A DNA stretch of 64,000 nucleotides, from positions 1 through 64,000 of the forward strand of contig CAJAVU010000021.1 in assembly GCA_903945495.1 (NCBI GenBank). The letters run 5' to 3'. Origin of the DNA: an uncultured Flavobacteriales bacterium (GTDB lineage: Bacteria > Bacteroidota > Bacteroidia > Flavobacteriales_D > Crocinitomicaceae). Position 1 is the stretch's first letter; every line of letters begins with the position of its first letter. This document shows positions 27,773 through 37,639 of this stretch, piece by piece. The notes under the pieces were generated by a model that saw only the letters and a list, made by a program, of their open reading frames with translations, made no database searches and was not told the origin of the DNA. The position numbers and the translations under genes are program-made.

Positions 27773-28630
27773 CTAAAAGCTTACTTTCAACCCAAGGCTA
27801 TTGACGATATTAACATTTGTCAATCGTTTCACCTCCGGAATTGTTGTGTAGGTAATCGATGGTTTCATTTCGTGATACAAATGCAAACGTTTCCAAAATT
27901 CACGCTTTTTCCCCAATCTAAAATCAATTCCCATCGGAACAAAGACCGAAGTAGACCAATTCGATTTATTTTCAAAATACTCTCGTTTTTCTTGTCCCCA
28001 TTCTGAATAAGTGTTTGATTGATAATAAGAAGAACTATAACTGTATGAATTGTAATCTATTCTGGTTGAAGCATTATATGACAAGCCAAACGACAAACCA
28101 ATACCTGCATAAACTGACCAACGATTTTCAGGATTCGTTCTGTAAATTAAGGATGTTTCCAAACGCAATTGCTGAGCTGAATAATTCATGTTGTAATTTT
28201 CTGAATAGGTAGAATCCAAAAAATACTGTTGACCTGTTTGAGATGAAGTCAATGTATCATAGGGAACAATTGTTGATTTTGAAAAACCCTTTGAGATATC
28301 TCCTAGTGAAATATGGCTAATCCCAATTCTCCAAAGAGGATTCGGATTCGATTTAAAGGTTAGTCCCAATTGTATCGTTTGATAACTTGAACTACTTGGT
28401 CCATTGAAAATGAAGTAATCATTTCCTTGAAAAGTTGAAAAATCATTCGCCAAAAGATCAGAATTGGGAGCCAATGTTTTATAATCTGATAAACCAAAAT
28501 GCTGGCCTGAATTAAATACAATACCATTTTGAACGTGAAATTCAGAAACGCGTATACTTTTTGCGCCCTCTTGCGCCTTTAAACCATTTATAACGAACAA
28601 TGCCATCAATAGGATTTGTATTTTTCTCAT
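27773..28630 (-). CDS. Outer-membrane beta-barrel protein, unknown function
   Basis: This 285-residue protein has a signal peptide (MRKIQILLMALFVINGLKAQ). The rest alternates polar and aromatic residues in strand-length blocks typical of porin-like barrels, for example WRIGISHISLGD, RWSVYAGIGLSFGLSYN and WSTSVFVPMGIDFRLG. It ends in a C-terminal strand with terminal Phe (NSLGLKVSF), the usual barrel-assembly signal. A Tyr/Ser-rich loop (about 195-215) would face outward. No specific transport function can be assigned. Confidence 0.75.
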   Translation of the reverse strand: MRKIQILLMALFVINGLKAQEGAKSIRVSEFHVQNGIVFNSGQHFGLSDYKTLAPNSDLLANDFSTFQGNDYFIFNGPSSSSYQTIQLGLTFKSNPNPLWRIGISHISLGDISKGFSKSTIVPYDTLTSSQTGQQYFLDSTYSENYNMNYSAQQLRLETSLIYRTNPENRWSVYAGIGLSFGLSYNASTRIDYNSYSYSSSYYQSNTYSEWGQEKREYFENKSNWSTSVFVPMGIDFRLGKKREFWKRLHLYHEMKPSITYTTIPEVKRLTNVNIVNSLGLKVSF

Positions 28631-28773
28631 CTTATTCTAATTTTTTATATATCTAACGTTGGTTTCGACAAAAAAGTTTGCTGAACTACTTTTCGTCCGT
28701 TTTTTTAACATTTGCAACCTTTTAAGTCCTTTGTCGTTCAAGACCTTTACGTTTAAACGATTTGAGAATTAGT

Positions 28774-29910
28774 ATGCGTAAACTTTTTAAAAGCAAATGG
28801 ATTAGAATCCCCTATTTTGTTGGATTATACTCATTTGCAGCCTACGGGGCTTTGTTGACATTGACCTATTTTGCCATGAAATATGGTTGGACAAATGATG
28901 GTGGACAAATAGACGCCAATAACCGTCATTTTCAAGAAATGCATGATAAATACGATCAATCATTCAAAGTTGATAGTGTTTCCATGGTGAAGCACCGTTA
29001 TGAGGTAATTAATCGTATCATTGTTTTAAACGATTTCTATCCACAGAATGCCCAACATATTCTTTCTGTTTACACCAAAAACCGAGATGAAAAATTGGCC
29101 TTACAAATGCTCGATGCCGTTGATTTAAGGCTTATGAACAACCGAAAATATCAAGCGGCGGTTGATAAAATGCAGGAAAAACTCAAGAAAAAAGCTAAAA
29201 CAACTGGTCTCAGTGTATTTGAGTGGATGAATATCTCTGAATGGAAAGATTTCAAAGTAGCCGTAGCAAAAGATAAATTTTACATCGACTCAGTGGCAAA
29301 AGTCACCGGTGTTGAACCACGACTTATTGTTGCTTGTTTGGTTGGTGAACAAATTCGTTTGTTTAACTCAAGTCGAGAATCATACAAACGATACATAGGT
29401 CCAATGAAGGTTCTTGCTTTGGAAAATAACCTTTCGTATGGAGTAACTGGAATCAAAGAAAATACGGCGATCAACATTGAACGTTATCTAAAAGATTCAA
29501 CGTGTGTATATTACCTTGGAAGTAAATATGCGCATTTATTGGATTACGATTCCACCCAAAACTTCAAAAATGGGGGAAATGATACCTTAAATGTTCGCTT
29601 GAGTCGCTTGGTTCAATTCAAAAATCATTACTATTCCTATTTGTACGCCGCAGTCTTCTTGAAACAAATGAAAATGCAGTGGGAACGTGCTGGTTATCCA
29701 ATCGATGATCGTCCTGAGATTTTAGCATCGCTATTTAACCTTGGTTATCAGCGTTCGAAGCCGAAGAAAAATCCTGCAGTTGGTGGCGCAACTTATGATA
29801 TCAAAGGAACTGATTATACATTTGGAGCCGTTGCGTTTGAGTTCTATTATTCTGGTGAACTTGCCGATATTTTCCCGTATAAAAAGAAACGTTTCGATTA
29901 CGACGAATAG
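28774..29910 (+). CDS. Membrane-anchored lysozyme-like (lytic transglycosylase-like) protein
   Basis: I start at the ATG at 28774 (378 residues); a TTG 12 bases upstream is in frame. One N-terminal membrane helix (about 13-33) anchors a periplasmic protein. A helical region follows to about residue 165. Then VTGVEPRLIVACLVGEQIRLF, NLSYGVTGIKENTAINIERYL and HYYSYLYAAVFLKQM occur in the order and spacing of lytic transglycosylase motifs (catalytic Glu in GEQIR; the SYGVTGIKENTA stretch mirrors the SxGxxQIxxxTA motif). If so it would cut or bind peptidoglycan. The normal Gln of the second motif is replaced, so catalysis is uncertain. A weak hairpin with a T-tract follows the stop. Confidence 0.6.
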   Translation: MRKLFKSKWIRIPYFVGLYSFAAYGALLTLTYFAMKYGWTNDGGQIDANNRHFQEMHDKYDQSFKVDSVSMVKHRYEVINRIIVLNDFYPQNAQHILSVYTKNRDEKLALQMLDAVDLRLMNNRKYQAAVDKMQEKLKKKAKTTGLSVFEWMNISEWKDFKVAVAKDKFYIDSVAKVTGVEPRLIVACLVGEQIRLFNSSRESYKRYIGPMKVLALENNLSYGVTGIKENTAINIERYLKDSTCVYYLGSKYAHLLDYDSTQNFKNGGNDTLNVRLSRLVQFKNHYYSYLYAAVFLKQMKMQWERAGYPIDDRPEILASLFNLGYQRSKPKKNPAVGGATYDIKGTDYTFGAVAFEFYYSGELADIFPYKKKRFDYDE

Positions 29911-29926
29911 AACTTCGTTTTTTTTT
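29903..29926 (+). terminator. Weak terminator overlapping the stop codon
   Basis: ACGAA (29903-29907) pairs with TTCGT (29914-29918) around a six-base loop, followed directly by a run of nine T. The stem is only 5 bp, so termination is probably partial. Confidence 0.4.
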
Positions 29927-30023
29927 AACTTTTTCTTGAATTTTTCTTGCTTCTTTCCACCTTTTTAAAAGGCGCGATAAATCTATTTTTACTATCTTCG
30001 CGCATTCATTTTATCAAGGAATC

Positions 30024-33000
30024 ATGACAAATAACTATCCGGAATACAAAGGATTGAATTTGCCAAATGTGGCGAAAACGGTGTTGGAAAAGTGGCAACG
30101 TGACAATGTGTTCGAGCAATCGATTGCAACACGTGAAGGAAAAACGCCTTACATTTTCTTCGAAGGTCCTCCATCTGCGAATGGTTTACCAGGAATTCAC
30201 CACGTAATGGCGCGTTCGATCAAGGATATTTTTTGTCGCTACAAAACCCTAAAAGGATTCCAAGTAAAACGCAAAGCAGGTTGGGATACACATGGTCTAC
30301 CAGTGGAACTTGGCGTTGAAAAAGAATTGGGTATTACCAAAGAAGATATTGGCTCTAAAATTTCAGTTGAAGAGTACAACAAAGCGTGTAAAGAAGCAGT
30401 CATGCGTTACACAGACATTTGGAATGACCTAACCCTGAAAATGGGTTATTGGGTGGATATGGAAAATCCTTACATCACCTATGATTCAAAATACATGGAA
30501 TCAGTTTGGTGGTTGTTGGGACAATTGTATGCCAAAAACTTGATGTACAAAGGCTATACGATTCAACCGTATTCACCAGCTGCAGGAACAGGATTATCGT
30601 CTCACGAATTGAATCAGCCTGGATGTTATCGCGATGTAACCGATACGACTGTTGTTGCTCAATTCAAAGTTAAAGATGGTCAGAAATTACCATTCGACGT
30701 GAATGGAAACGTTCATTTTTTGGCATGGACGACAACTCCTTGGACCTTGCCATCGAATACTGCCTTGTGTGTTGGTCCAAAAATCGATTATGTACTTGTA
30801 CAATCATTCAACCAATATACATTCGAACCAATCAACGTAATTCTTGCTAAGAATTTAGTAGGTTATCAATTTAGCAAAGGGTTCCAAGCAGTTGAATCAG
30901 CTGAAGATTTAAAAAAATATAACGCAGGAGATAAAGTTGTTCCTTATTTCGTTACGAACGAATGCAAAGGTGCTGACTTAATCGGTATCAAATACGAACA
31001 ATTGTTGCCATTTACACTTCCAGCTGAAACGCCAGAACAAGCATTCCGTGTGATTGGTGGTGACTTTGTTACTACCGAAGATGGAACAGGAATCGTGCAT
31101 ATCGCTCCTACATTTGGTGCAGACGATGCGCGTGTTGCTGCTGATGCAGGTGTTCCAGGTATGTTAGTGAAAGACGACAAAGGAAACTTGGTTCCATTGG
31201 TTGATTTACAAGGGAAATTCAGACCAGAAATGGGTGAATACGCTGGAATGTACGTGAAAAATGAATATTACGACGCAGACCAAGCACCAGATCGCTCTGC
31301 AGATGTTCAACTTGCTATTCAGTTAAAAACAGAAAACAAAGCCTTTAAGGTTGAAAAATATGTTCACAGTTATCCACATTGTTGGAGAACAGATAAACCA
31401 GTTTTATATTATCCATTGGATTCATGGTTTATTCGTGTTACAGATGTGAAAGATCGCATGATCGACTTGAACAACAATATTAACTGGAAACCAGAATCAA
31501 CAGGTTTAGGACGTTTCGGTAAATGGTTGGAAAATGCGAATGATTGGAACCTTTCTCGTTCACGTTATTGGGGTATTCCAATTCCAATTTGGACAAGTGA
31601 AGATGGTGATGAGCGCATTTGCATTTCTTCAGTTGAGCAACTAAAAGCGGAAAGCGAAAAAGCGGTTCAAGCTGGTTTCATGCAAGAAAATCCATTGGCA
31701 AATTATCATGTTGGTGATATGTCAAAAGAGAATTATTCCTTGGTTGATTTACACAAAAACTATGTAGACCAAATTACCTTGGTTTCGCCTTCTGGAAAAC
31801 CAATGAAACGAGAAGCTGATTTGATTGATGTTTGGTTTGATTCAGGTGCAATGCCTTATGCACAATGGCATTATCCGTTTGAAAATAAAGATTTAATCGA
31901 TAATCAAACTGGATATCCTGGTGATTTCATTGCTGAAGGAGTTGACCAAACACGTGGATGGTTTTATACCTTGCATGCAATTGCAACAATGGTTTTTGAT
32001 TCAGTTGCTTATAAAAATGTTGTTTCGAATGGACTTGTTTTGGATAAAAACGGGCAAAAAATGTCGAAACGACTAGGAAATGCTGTTGATCCATTTTCAA
32101 CACTTGAGACCTATGGTGCTGATGCAACTCGTTGGTACATGATTACCAATGCACAGCCATGGGACAACTTGAAATTTGATTTAGACGGTGTAACTGAAGT
32201 ACAACGCAAATTCTTCGGAACACTTTACAATACATATTCATTCTTTGCTTTATATGCAAACATCGATGGATTTGATTATTCTGCGAAGGAAATTGCTTTA
32301 AATGAACGTCCTGAAATTGACCGTTGGGTGTTATCGAAATTGCATTCACTGATTCAAGAAGTTGATGCGGCTTATAACGATTATGAACCAACAAAAGCTG
32401 GACGTTTGATTCAAGAATTTGTTAGTGATCAATTGTCAAACTGGTATGTGCGTTTATGTCGTCGTCGTTTCTGGAAAAGTGATGATGCAACCGATAAAAC
32501 ATCTGCATACCAAACTTTGTATACATGTTTGGAAACGGTTGCACTGTTGGGATCGCCAATTGCACCTTTCTTCATGGATCAATTGTTCTCAGATTTAAAT
32601 TCAGTTTCAAAACGTTTTGCCGTTAATTCAGTTCATTTAGCTGATTTCCCAGTTGTAGATCCAAGTTTCATCAACGAAGCATTGGAAGCACAAATGGACA
32701 TTGCACAACGCACTTCTTCGCTTGTTCTTGCTTTACGTAAGAAAGAGAAAATCCGTGTGCGTCAACCATTGCAAAAAATCATGGTTCCAGTTTTGAACAA
32801 AACATTTGCAGACAACATCTCGCATGTCAAAGAATTGATTCTTTCAGAAGTGAATGTGAAAGAATTGGAATTGATGGACGAAGGAAACGGAATGTTGGTG
32901 AAAAGCATCAAACCGAACTTCAAAACAATTGGACCGAAATACGGTAAACAAATGAAAGTAATTGCTGCAATGGTAGCTCAACTTTCAAATGATCAAATTG

Positions 33001-33422
33001 GCGAGATTGAAGCGAACAATGGTTGGAACGGTGAAATTGATGGTGAACAAATTAGCCTTGATTTAGGAGATTTCGAAATTGCTGCACAAGATATTCCAGG
33101 CTGGTTAGTTGCTACTGAAGGCGGATTAACGGTCGCTTTAGACATTACAATTTCCGAAACTTTAAAAGCTGAGGGAATTGCGCGTGAGTTAATCAATCGC
33201 GTTCAAAACTTGAGAAAAGATTCAGGGTTGGAAGTCACTGATCGCATTTTATTGAAGGTAGACACGAATGAATTTGTAAAACAAGCTATTCAGGATAACC
33301 AAGAGTATGTTTGCAACGAAGTTTTGGCAAATGGAATTTCATTTGAAAACCTAGGGACTGAAGCCTTGTTAACAGATTTAGAAGCGGCTGGTGATGCGAA
33401 AATTGGTTTAAGCAAAGCTTAA
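30024..33422 (+). CDS. ileS: Isoleucyl-tRNA synthetase
   Basis: This 1132-residue class I aminoacyl-tRNA synthetase charges tRNA-Ile. The HIGH signature occurs as PGIHH in GPPSANGLPGIHHVMA, and the KMSKS loop as KMSKR in GQKMSKRLGN. The editing (CP1) domain includes WTTTPWTLPSNTALCV and the GTGIVHIAPTFGADD stretch. The size and C-terminal extension fit the eukaryote-like (type 2) IleRS common in Bacteroidota, a type often associated with lower mupirocin sensitivity. A one-mismatch -7 box (TATCTTCG, 29993-30000) lies upstream and AAGGA precedes the ATG. aspS follows on the same strand after 62 bases. Confidence 0.96.
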   Translation: MTNNYPEYKGLNLPNVAKTVLEKWQRDNVFEQSIATREGKTPYIFFEGPPSANGLPGIHHVMARSIKDIFCRYKTLKGFQVKRKAGWDTHGLPVELGVEKELGITKEDIGSKISVEEYNKACKEAVMRYTDIWNDLTLKMGYWVDMENPYITYDSKYMESVWWLLGQLYAKNLMYKGYTIQPYSPAAGTGLSSHELNQPGCYRDVTDTTVVAQFKVKDGQKLPFDVNGNVHFLAWTTTPWTLPSNTALCVGPKIDYVLVQSFNQYTFEPINVILAKNLVGYQFSKGFQAVESAEDLKKYNAGDKVVPYFVTNECKGADLIGIKYEQLLPFTLPAETPEQAFRVIGGDFVTTEDGTGIVHIAPTFGADDARVAADAGVPGMLVKDDKGNLVPLVDLQGKFRPEMGEYAGMYVKNEYYDADQAPDRSADVQLAIQLKTENKAFKVEKYVHSYPHCWRTDKPVLYYPLDSWFIRVTDVKDRMIDLNNNINWKPESTGLGRFGKWLENANDWNLSRSRYWGIPIPIWTSEDGDERICISSVEQLKAESEKAVQAGFMQENPLANYHVGDMSKENYSLVDLHKNYVDQITLVSPSGKPMKREADLIDVWFDSGAMPYAQWHYPFENKDLIDNQTGYPGDFIAEGVDQTRGWFYTLHAIATMVFDSVAYKNVVSNGLVLDKNGQKMSKRLGNAVDPFSTLETYGADATRWYMITNAQPWDNLKFDLDGVTEVQRKFFGTLYNTYSFFALYANIDGFDYSAKEIALNERPEIDRWVLSKLHSLIQEVDAAYNDYEPTKAGRLIQEFVSDQLSNWYVRLCRRRFWKSDDATDKTSAYQTLYTCLETVALLGSPIAPFFMDQLFSDLNSVSKRFAVNSVHLADFPVVDPSFINEALEAQMDIAQRTSSLVLALRKKEKIRVRQPLQKIMVPVLNKTFADNISHVKELILSEVNVKELELMDEGNGMLVKSIKPNFKTIGPKYGKQMKVIAAMVAQLSNDQIGEIEANNGWNGEIDGEQISLDLGDFEIAAQDIPGWLVATEGGLTVALDITISETLKAEGIARELINRVQNLRKDSGLEVTDRILLKVDTNEFVKQAIQDNQEYVCNEVLANGISFENLGTEALLTDLEAAGDAKIGLSKA

Positions 33423-33484
33423 TTGGAGCATCGAACAAGGAGAATGGAGAATTGACTTTAAAATAATTAGAATAAAATTAAATT

Positions 33485-35233
33485 ATGTATAGATCACACA
33501 CATGCGGAGAATTACGCATTTCAGATGTTGGAACAACAGTAACACTTGCCGGATGGGTACAACGTTCACGCGACTTAGGAGGAATGACATTTGTTGATTT
33601 ACGTGACCGTTATGGAATCACGCAATTGGCATTCAACATGGAAGACAATGCTGAATTGGGAGCACAAGCCAACAAATTGGGTCGTGAATTCGTGATTCAA
33701 GCAACAGGAACAGTTATCGAGCGTTCTAGCAAAAACAAAAACATTCCAACAGGTGAAATCGAAATCGTTGTGAGTGAATTGAAATTATTGAATGCTGCGA
33801 AATTGCCTCCTTTCACGATTGAAGATGAAACGGATGGTGGTGATGAGTTGCGTATGCAATACCGTTACTTAGATTTAAGAAGAAACCCAGTTCAACAAAA
33901 ATTGCGTTTGCGTAATCAAGTTGCCTTGGAAACGAGAATTTACTTGAATTCGAAAGATTTCTTGGATGTTGAAACGCCTGTTTTAATTAAATCAACACCT
34001 GAGGGAGCAAGAGATTTCGTGGTTCCAAGTCGCATGAACGAAGGACAATTTTACGCCTTACCACAATCACCACAAACGTTTAAGCAATTGTTGATGGTTT
34101 CAGGTTTCGACCGTTACTACCAAATTGTAAAATGTTTCCGTGATGAAGATTTACGTGCTGACCGTCAACCAGAGTTTACACAAATCGACTGTGAAATGGC
34201 GTTTGTGGAGCAGGATGACATTTTGAATACGTTCGAAGGATTGATTAAGCATTTGTTCAAAACAGTTCGCGGCGTTGAATTTACAGAGGCATTCCCACGC
34301 ATGGATTATGCTGAAGCGATGGCACGTTACGGTTCAGATAAACCGGATATTCGTTTCGGAATGGAATTCGTTGATTTGAATGATGTTGCTCAAGGAAAAG
34401 GTTTTGCCATTTTCGATAGCGCTGAGGCCGTTATTGCCATCAATGCAGAAGATTGTGTTGAATATACACGTAAACAAATTGACGAGCTTACTGAATGGGT
34501 AAAACGCCCACAAATTGGAGCGAAAGGATTAGTATATGTTCGTTGCAATGCTGACGGAACATTTAAATCATCCGTTGATAAATTCTACTCACAAGAAGAT
34601 TTAGCTGCTTGGGCGCAAAAAGCCAATGCAAAACCAGGTGATTTAATCCTTGTGTTGAGCGGTGATTTGGACAAAGTACGTAAGCAAATGAATGAATTGC
34701 GTTTACACATGGGGAACGAACTTGGATTACGCAATCCAAACGTATTCAAACCTTTGTGGGTATTGGATTTCCCATTGTTAGAGTGGGATGAAGAAAGTGG
34801 ACGTTACCATGCAATGCATCACCCATTTACTTCTCCGAAACCAGAAGACATGCACTTGATTCAAACTGAACCAGGAAAAGTTCGCGCTAATGCTTATGAT
34901 TTAGCAATGAATGGTGTTGAACTTGGAGGTGGATCTATTCGTATTCACGATAGAGATTTACAATCACGCATGTTTGATTTATTAGGCTTCACAAAAGAAG
35001 AAGCACAAGCTCAATTTGGATTCTTAATGAGTGCATTTGAATACGGTGCGCCTCCACACGGTGGATTGGCATTTGGTTTGGATCGCTTAGTTGCTACAAT
35101 GGGTGGTTCTGAATCGATTCGTGATTATATCGCTTTCCCTAAAAACAATAGTGGACGTGATACAATGATTGATGCGCCATCGCCATTGCACGCAGACCAA
35201 TTGAAAGAATTGGGAATTAAATTAAACGCATAA
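33485..35233 (+). CDS. aspS: Aspartyl-tRNA synthetase
   Basis: This 582-residue class II synthetase has an N-terminal OB-fold anticodon domain (about 1-105, [23 protein letters not shown]), class II motif 2 ([18 protein letters not shown]), a bacterial-type insertion (GAD, about 290-410) and motif 3 ([15 protein letters not shown]). Length and domain order are those of bacterial AspRS. Whether it is discriminating or also charges tRNA-Asn is not decidable here. It follows ileS and is closed by a strong intrinsic terminator. Confidence 0.96.
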   Translation: MYRSHTCGELRISDVGTTVTLAGWVQRSRDLGGMTFVDLRDRYGITQLAFNMEDNAELGAQANKLGREFVIQATGTVIERSSKNKNIPTGEIEIVVSELKLLNAAKLPPFTIEDETDGGDELRMQYRYLDLRRNPVQQKLRLRNQVALETRIYLNSKDFLDVETPVLIKSTPEGARDFVVPSRMNEGQFYALPQSPQTFKQLLMVSGFDRYYQIVKCFRDEDLRADRQPEFTQIDCEMAFVEQDDILNTFEGLIKHLFKTVRGVEFTEAFPRMDYAEAMARYGSDKPDIRFGMEFVDLNDVAQGKGFAIFDSAEAVIAINAEDCVEYTRKQIDELTEWVKRPQIGAKGLVYVRCNADGTFKSSVDKFYSQEDLAAWAQKANAKPGDLILVLSGDLDKVRKQMNELRLHMGNELGLRNPNVFKPLWVLDFPLLEWDEESGRYHAMHHPFTSPKPEDMHLIQTEPGKVRANAYDLAMNGVELGGGSIRIHDRDLQSRMFDLLGFTKEEAQAQFGFLMSAFEYGAPPHGGLAFGLDRLVATMGGSESIRDYIAFPKNNSGRDTMIDAPSPLHADQLKELGIKLNA

Positions 35234-35254
35234 GACCACACGATTATAATTTTC

Positions 35255-35282
35255 AAGGGGACTTTTTAAGTCCCCTTTTTTT
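35255..35282 (+). terminator. Strong intrinsic terminator of aspS
   Basis: A 10-bp stem (AAGGGGACTT at 35255-35264 with AAGTCCCCTT at 35268-35277) has a TTT loop and continues into a T-run ending at 35282. This is a textbook Rho-independent terminator. Confidence 0.92.
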
Positions 35283-35298
35283 ACCTAACAATATTTAT

Positions 35299-35520
35299 AT
35301 GGAACAATACACCGATTATATTGGTTACATCGCTTCTGGCGTTGTACTTCTATCATTTCTCATGCGAAAAATGCTCTTCTTGCGCATTGTCAACACAATT
35401 GGTTGCGTCTTTTTTATCGTTTACGGTATTCTTTTAGGGCAAGCACCTATTATCATTACCAATGCGGCAATCGTTCTGATCAATATTTATTACTTGAGCA
35501 AAAGCAACAAGGAATCGTAA
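35299..35520 (+). CDS. Small YgjV-like membrane protein
   Basis: This 73-residue protein has two or three hydrophobic helices: one with YIGYIASGVVLLSFLM, one with LRIVNTIGCVFFIVYGILLG and one with IIITNAAIVLINIYYL. The spacing and the NxxGxxxFxxYG pattern resemble one half of the YgjV/PQ-loop-like small membrane proteins that are common and poorly understood. It lies just after the aspS terminator, so it may be read at low level through it, and converges with the PorE-like gene after four bases. Confidence 0.65.
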   Translation: MEQYTDYIGYIASGVVLLSFLMRKMLFLRIVNTIGCVFFIVYGILLGQAPIIITNAAIVLINIYYLSKSNKES

Positions 35521-35524
35521 ACAA

Positions 35525-37639
35525 TTAATTTGAAATAACCTCGTAATTCTCACCAACTACTTTAAACGAAGTTCGGCGATTGCGTTGATGCAATTCTTCT
35601 TTTCGCTCTTTCGTTTTTTGTTTGTTGATGTAATCTTCAGTCAATAAAATACGATCTCCGTTTTCGTTTAATACTGGTTTTTTATCTGATCCAGCCATGA
35701 AGTTTGGTTGTGTTTCACCATAACCTTTTGGAATCAAACGTTCACGCGCAATTCCTTTAGAAACCAAATAATCCACACACGATTTAGCACGTCTTTGTGA
35801 TAAGTCCAAGTTATAGATGTCCACACCACGACAATCGGTATGCGAATTAATTTCAACGACTAAGTTGTTGTTTAAGACCAAGAACTCGTAAATCTTATCC
35901 AAACGTTGCATCGATATTGGACGCAATTTGTCAGAATCGAAATCGTATTCAATCCCTTCAATTTCAATCTCTTCTTTAGGAATAGGATTCAAGTAAAAGT
36001 CCTGTGTTAAAGCAACCGATTCAGTGATTGTTTTCGTATTGATATTGGCCGCATCTGCGAAGTATTTTTCTTTTTGTGCTTTGATAAACAATTCCCACCC
36101 TTGTGTCAATTCCTTTTCATAGAATCCACTCGAATCAGTTTGAATCACAAAAGGAGCAAATTCTCCATCAACATCTTTGAATGTTAACGATGCATTTGGT
36201 AGGATATCATTTGTAGCAGCATCATACGTATAACCGCTTAAAACAATGCGAATTGGTTCATTCGTCACTTCATAAATATCAAAACAATGTCCGTTTTCAC
36301 ATGGTTCGCGGTCACTAGACAAAAATCCTTTCATCAACTTTGTGTCCCAAATCAAATAAGCATCATCTTTACTTGAGTTAATCGGTAACCCAAGATTTGC
36401 CGGTGTATTAAACATTTCACCATCTCTATCATAATAACTTTTGTAAACGTCCAATCCACCTAAGGAATTGTGCCCGTTGGAACTGAAAAATAATGTTGAA
36501 GATGCCTCATGAAAGAACGGTGTTACCTCATCCAAATCAGAATTCACTGGATATCCCAAATTGATTGCGTCTCCCACAAGATTTCCCAATGGATCCAATG
36601 CAATCTTCCAGATATCAAATCCTCCTTGTCCTCCTGGACGATTACTTGAAAAATACAAAGTTTGACCATCCATTGAAACAAATGGCTGCATGCTTTTGTA
36701 TCCTGGAACATTTACTTTTGGATCTAACTTATAGGCTTCATAGAACTTAAAATCAACCATTCGCCCTAAATAGATACTTTGATCTTTACGATTGTCATCG
36801 CTCCAGCGCGTATAAAAGATTACATTTTGATTGTTAATTGCAGAAGCCGCATCGTGTTGAGCAGAATTTAACGGACGTCCAAAATTCGTTGCTTTACCCC
36901 AGTTTCCGTTTTCATTGCGTTCTGTCCAGTAGATATCACATAAAAAGGCAGATTCTGGTTCTGGTTCTAAAATTACTCCTCCTGGTCTAGCAGAAGTGAA
37001 CATTACACGATTTTCACTTCCGAAATAGTTTACAGCAAATGCTGAAGTACCTTTATTAAATACTGAAGTGTCTGCTAATTGAATTTGAACTTCCTCTTTA
37101 ATGTTATCACTGTTCAAGGCATAATAACAACCTGTAATATTCAACTGAGCCGTTCTTAACAAAGAATCAGAATACTTTTCAGTTTTAATGTATGTTTCAA
37201 ATTCAGAAATTGCTTGATCGTAATTCTTTACGTTCATTAAAGCATTTGCATAATAAAACTGGTCATTTGGATAAGATCCTTTTTTACTTGTTTTTGCAAA
37301 ATAATCCGAAGCATGATTGTAATCGTATGTTTTTTGATAACACATCGCAATTTGATGATCTACATAATCTTCCAAAGAAACTTGCTGCGTGCTATCAATC
37401 ATAATTCCCTTTTTAGGCAATTTTTGATTGGTAACTTCAATTTCATATGGAAAAACCATGGTACCCATTCCAACAGAATCATTCAAGGCTTTTTTGTAAT
37501 AGGTCAACGCATTAAAGTAATCTTCTTGCGCGTAAAAGTTGTCCGCATTGTAAATCCACACTTTTTTTGATTGCGAATAAGCATTCAAACCAATCAAACA
37601 GACAATAAATAATAGAATTCTTTTCATCGTGCTTTTCAT
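35525..37639 (-). CDS. PorE-like protein: TPR, beta-propeller, CarboxypepD_reg-like and OmpA domains (module A)
   Basis: The ATG at 37639 overlaps the preceding stop (TAATG) and gives 704 residues; an ATG at 37627 just before the signal peptide (MKRILLFIVCLIGLNAYSQ) is also possible. The domains in order are TPR repeats (about 25-200), PD40-type beta-propeller blades (about 210-480, for example GQTLYFSSNRPGGQGGFDIWK), a CarboxypepD_reg-like module (about 490-570) and an OmpA C-terminal domain (about 585-700) with NSHTDCRG and LSQRRAKSCVDYL, the peptidoglycan-binding pattern. This is the domain order of PorE, the T9SS protein that tethers the machinery to peptidoglycan. It is the last gene of module A, behind a PorP/SprF gene, which supports a role in anchoring that pair. 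Confidence 0.85.
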   Translation of the reverse strand: MKSTMKRILLFIVCLIGLNAYSQSKKVWIYNADNFYAQEDYFNALTYYKKALNDSVGMGTMVFPYEIEVTNQKLPKKGIMIDSTQQVSLEDYVDHQIAMCYQKTYDYNHASDYFAKTSKKGSYPNDQFYYANALMNVKNYDQAISEFETYIKTEKYSDSLLRTAQLNITGCYYALNSDNIKEEVQIQLADTSVFNKGTSAFAVNYFGSENRVMFTSARPGGVILEPEPESAFLCDIYWTERNENGNWGKATNFGRPLNSAQHDAASAINNQNVIFYTRWSDDNRKDQSIYLGRMVDFKFYEAYKLDPKVNVPGYKSMQPFVSMDGQTLYFSSNRPGGQGGFDIWKIALDPLGNLVGDAINLGYPVNSDLDEVTPFFHEASSTLFFSSNGHNSLGGLDVYKSYYDRDGEMFNTPANLGLPINSSKDDAYLIWDTKLMKGFLSSDREPCENGHCFDIYEVTNEPIRIVLSGYTYDAATNDILPNASLTFKDVDGEFAPFVIQTDSSGFYEKELTQGWELFIKAQKEKYFADAANINTKTITESVALTQDFYLNPIPKEEIEIEGIEYDFDSDKLRPISMQRLDKIYEFLVLNNNLVVEINSHTDCRGVDIYNLDLSQRRAKSCVDYLVSKGIARERLIPKGYGETQPNFMAGSDKKPVLNENGDRILLTEDYINKQKTKERKEELHQRNRRTSFKVVGENYEVISN

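Noticed and set aside
22313-28773. tRNA or small RNA genes in the short intergenic gaps
   Set aside because: I found no cloverleaf-like sequence; the gaps are explained by terminators and promoters.
33423-33484. Purine-rich GGAGAATGGAGAATTGA stretch between ileS and aspS as an element
   Set aside because: It is too short and has no second copy that I could see in the window.
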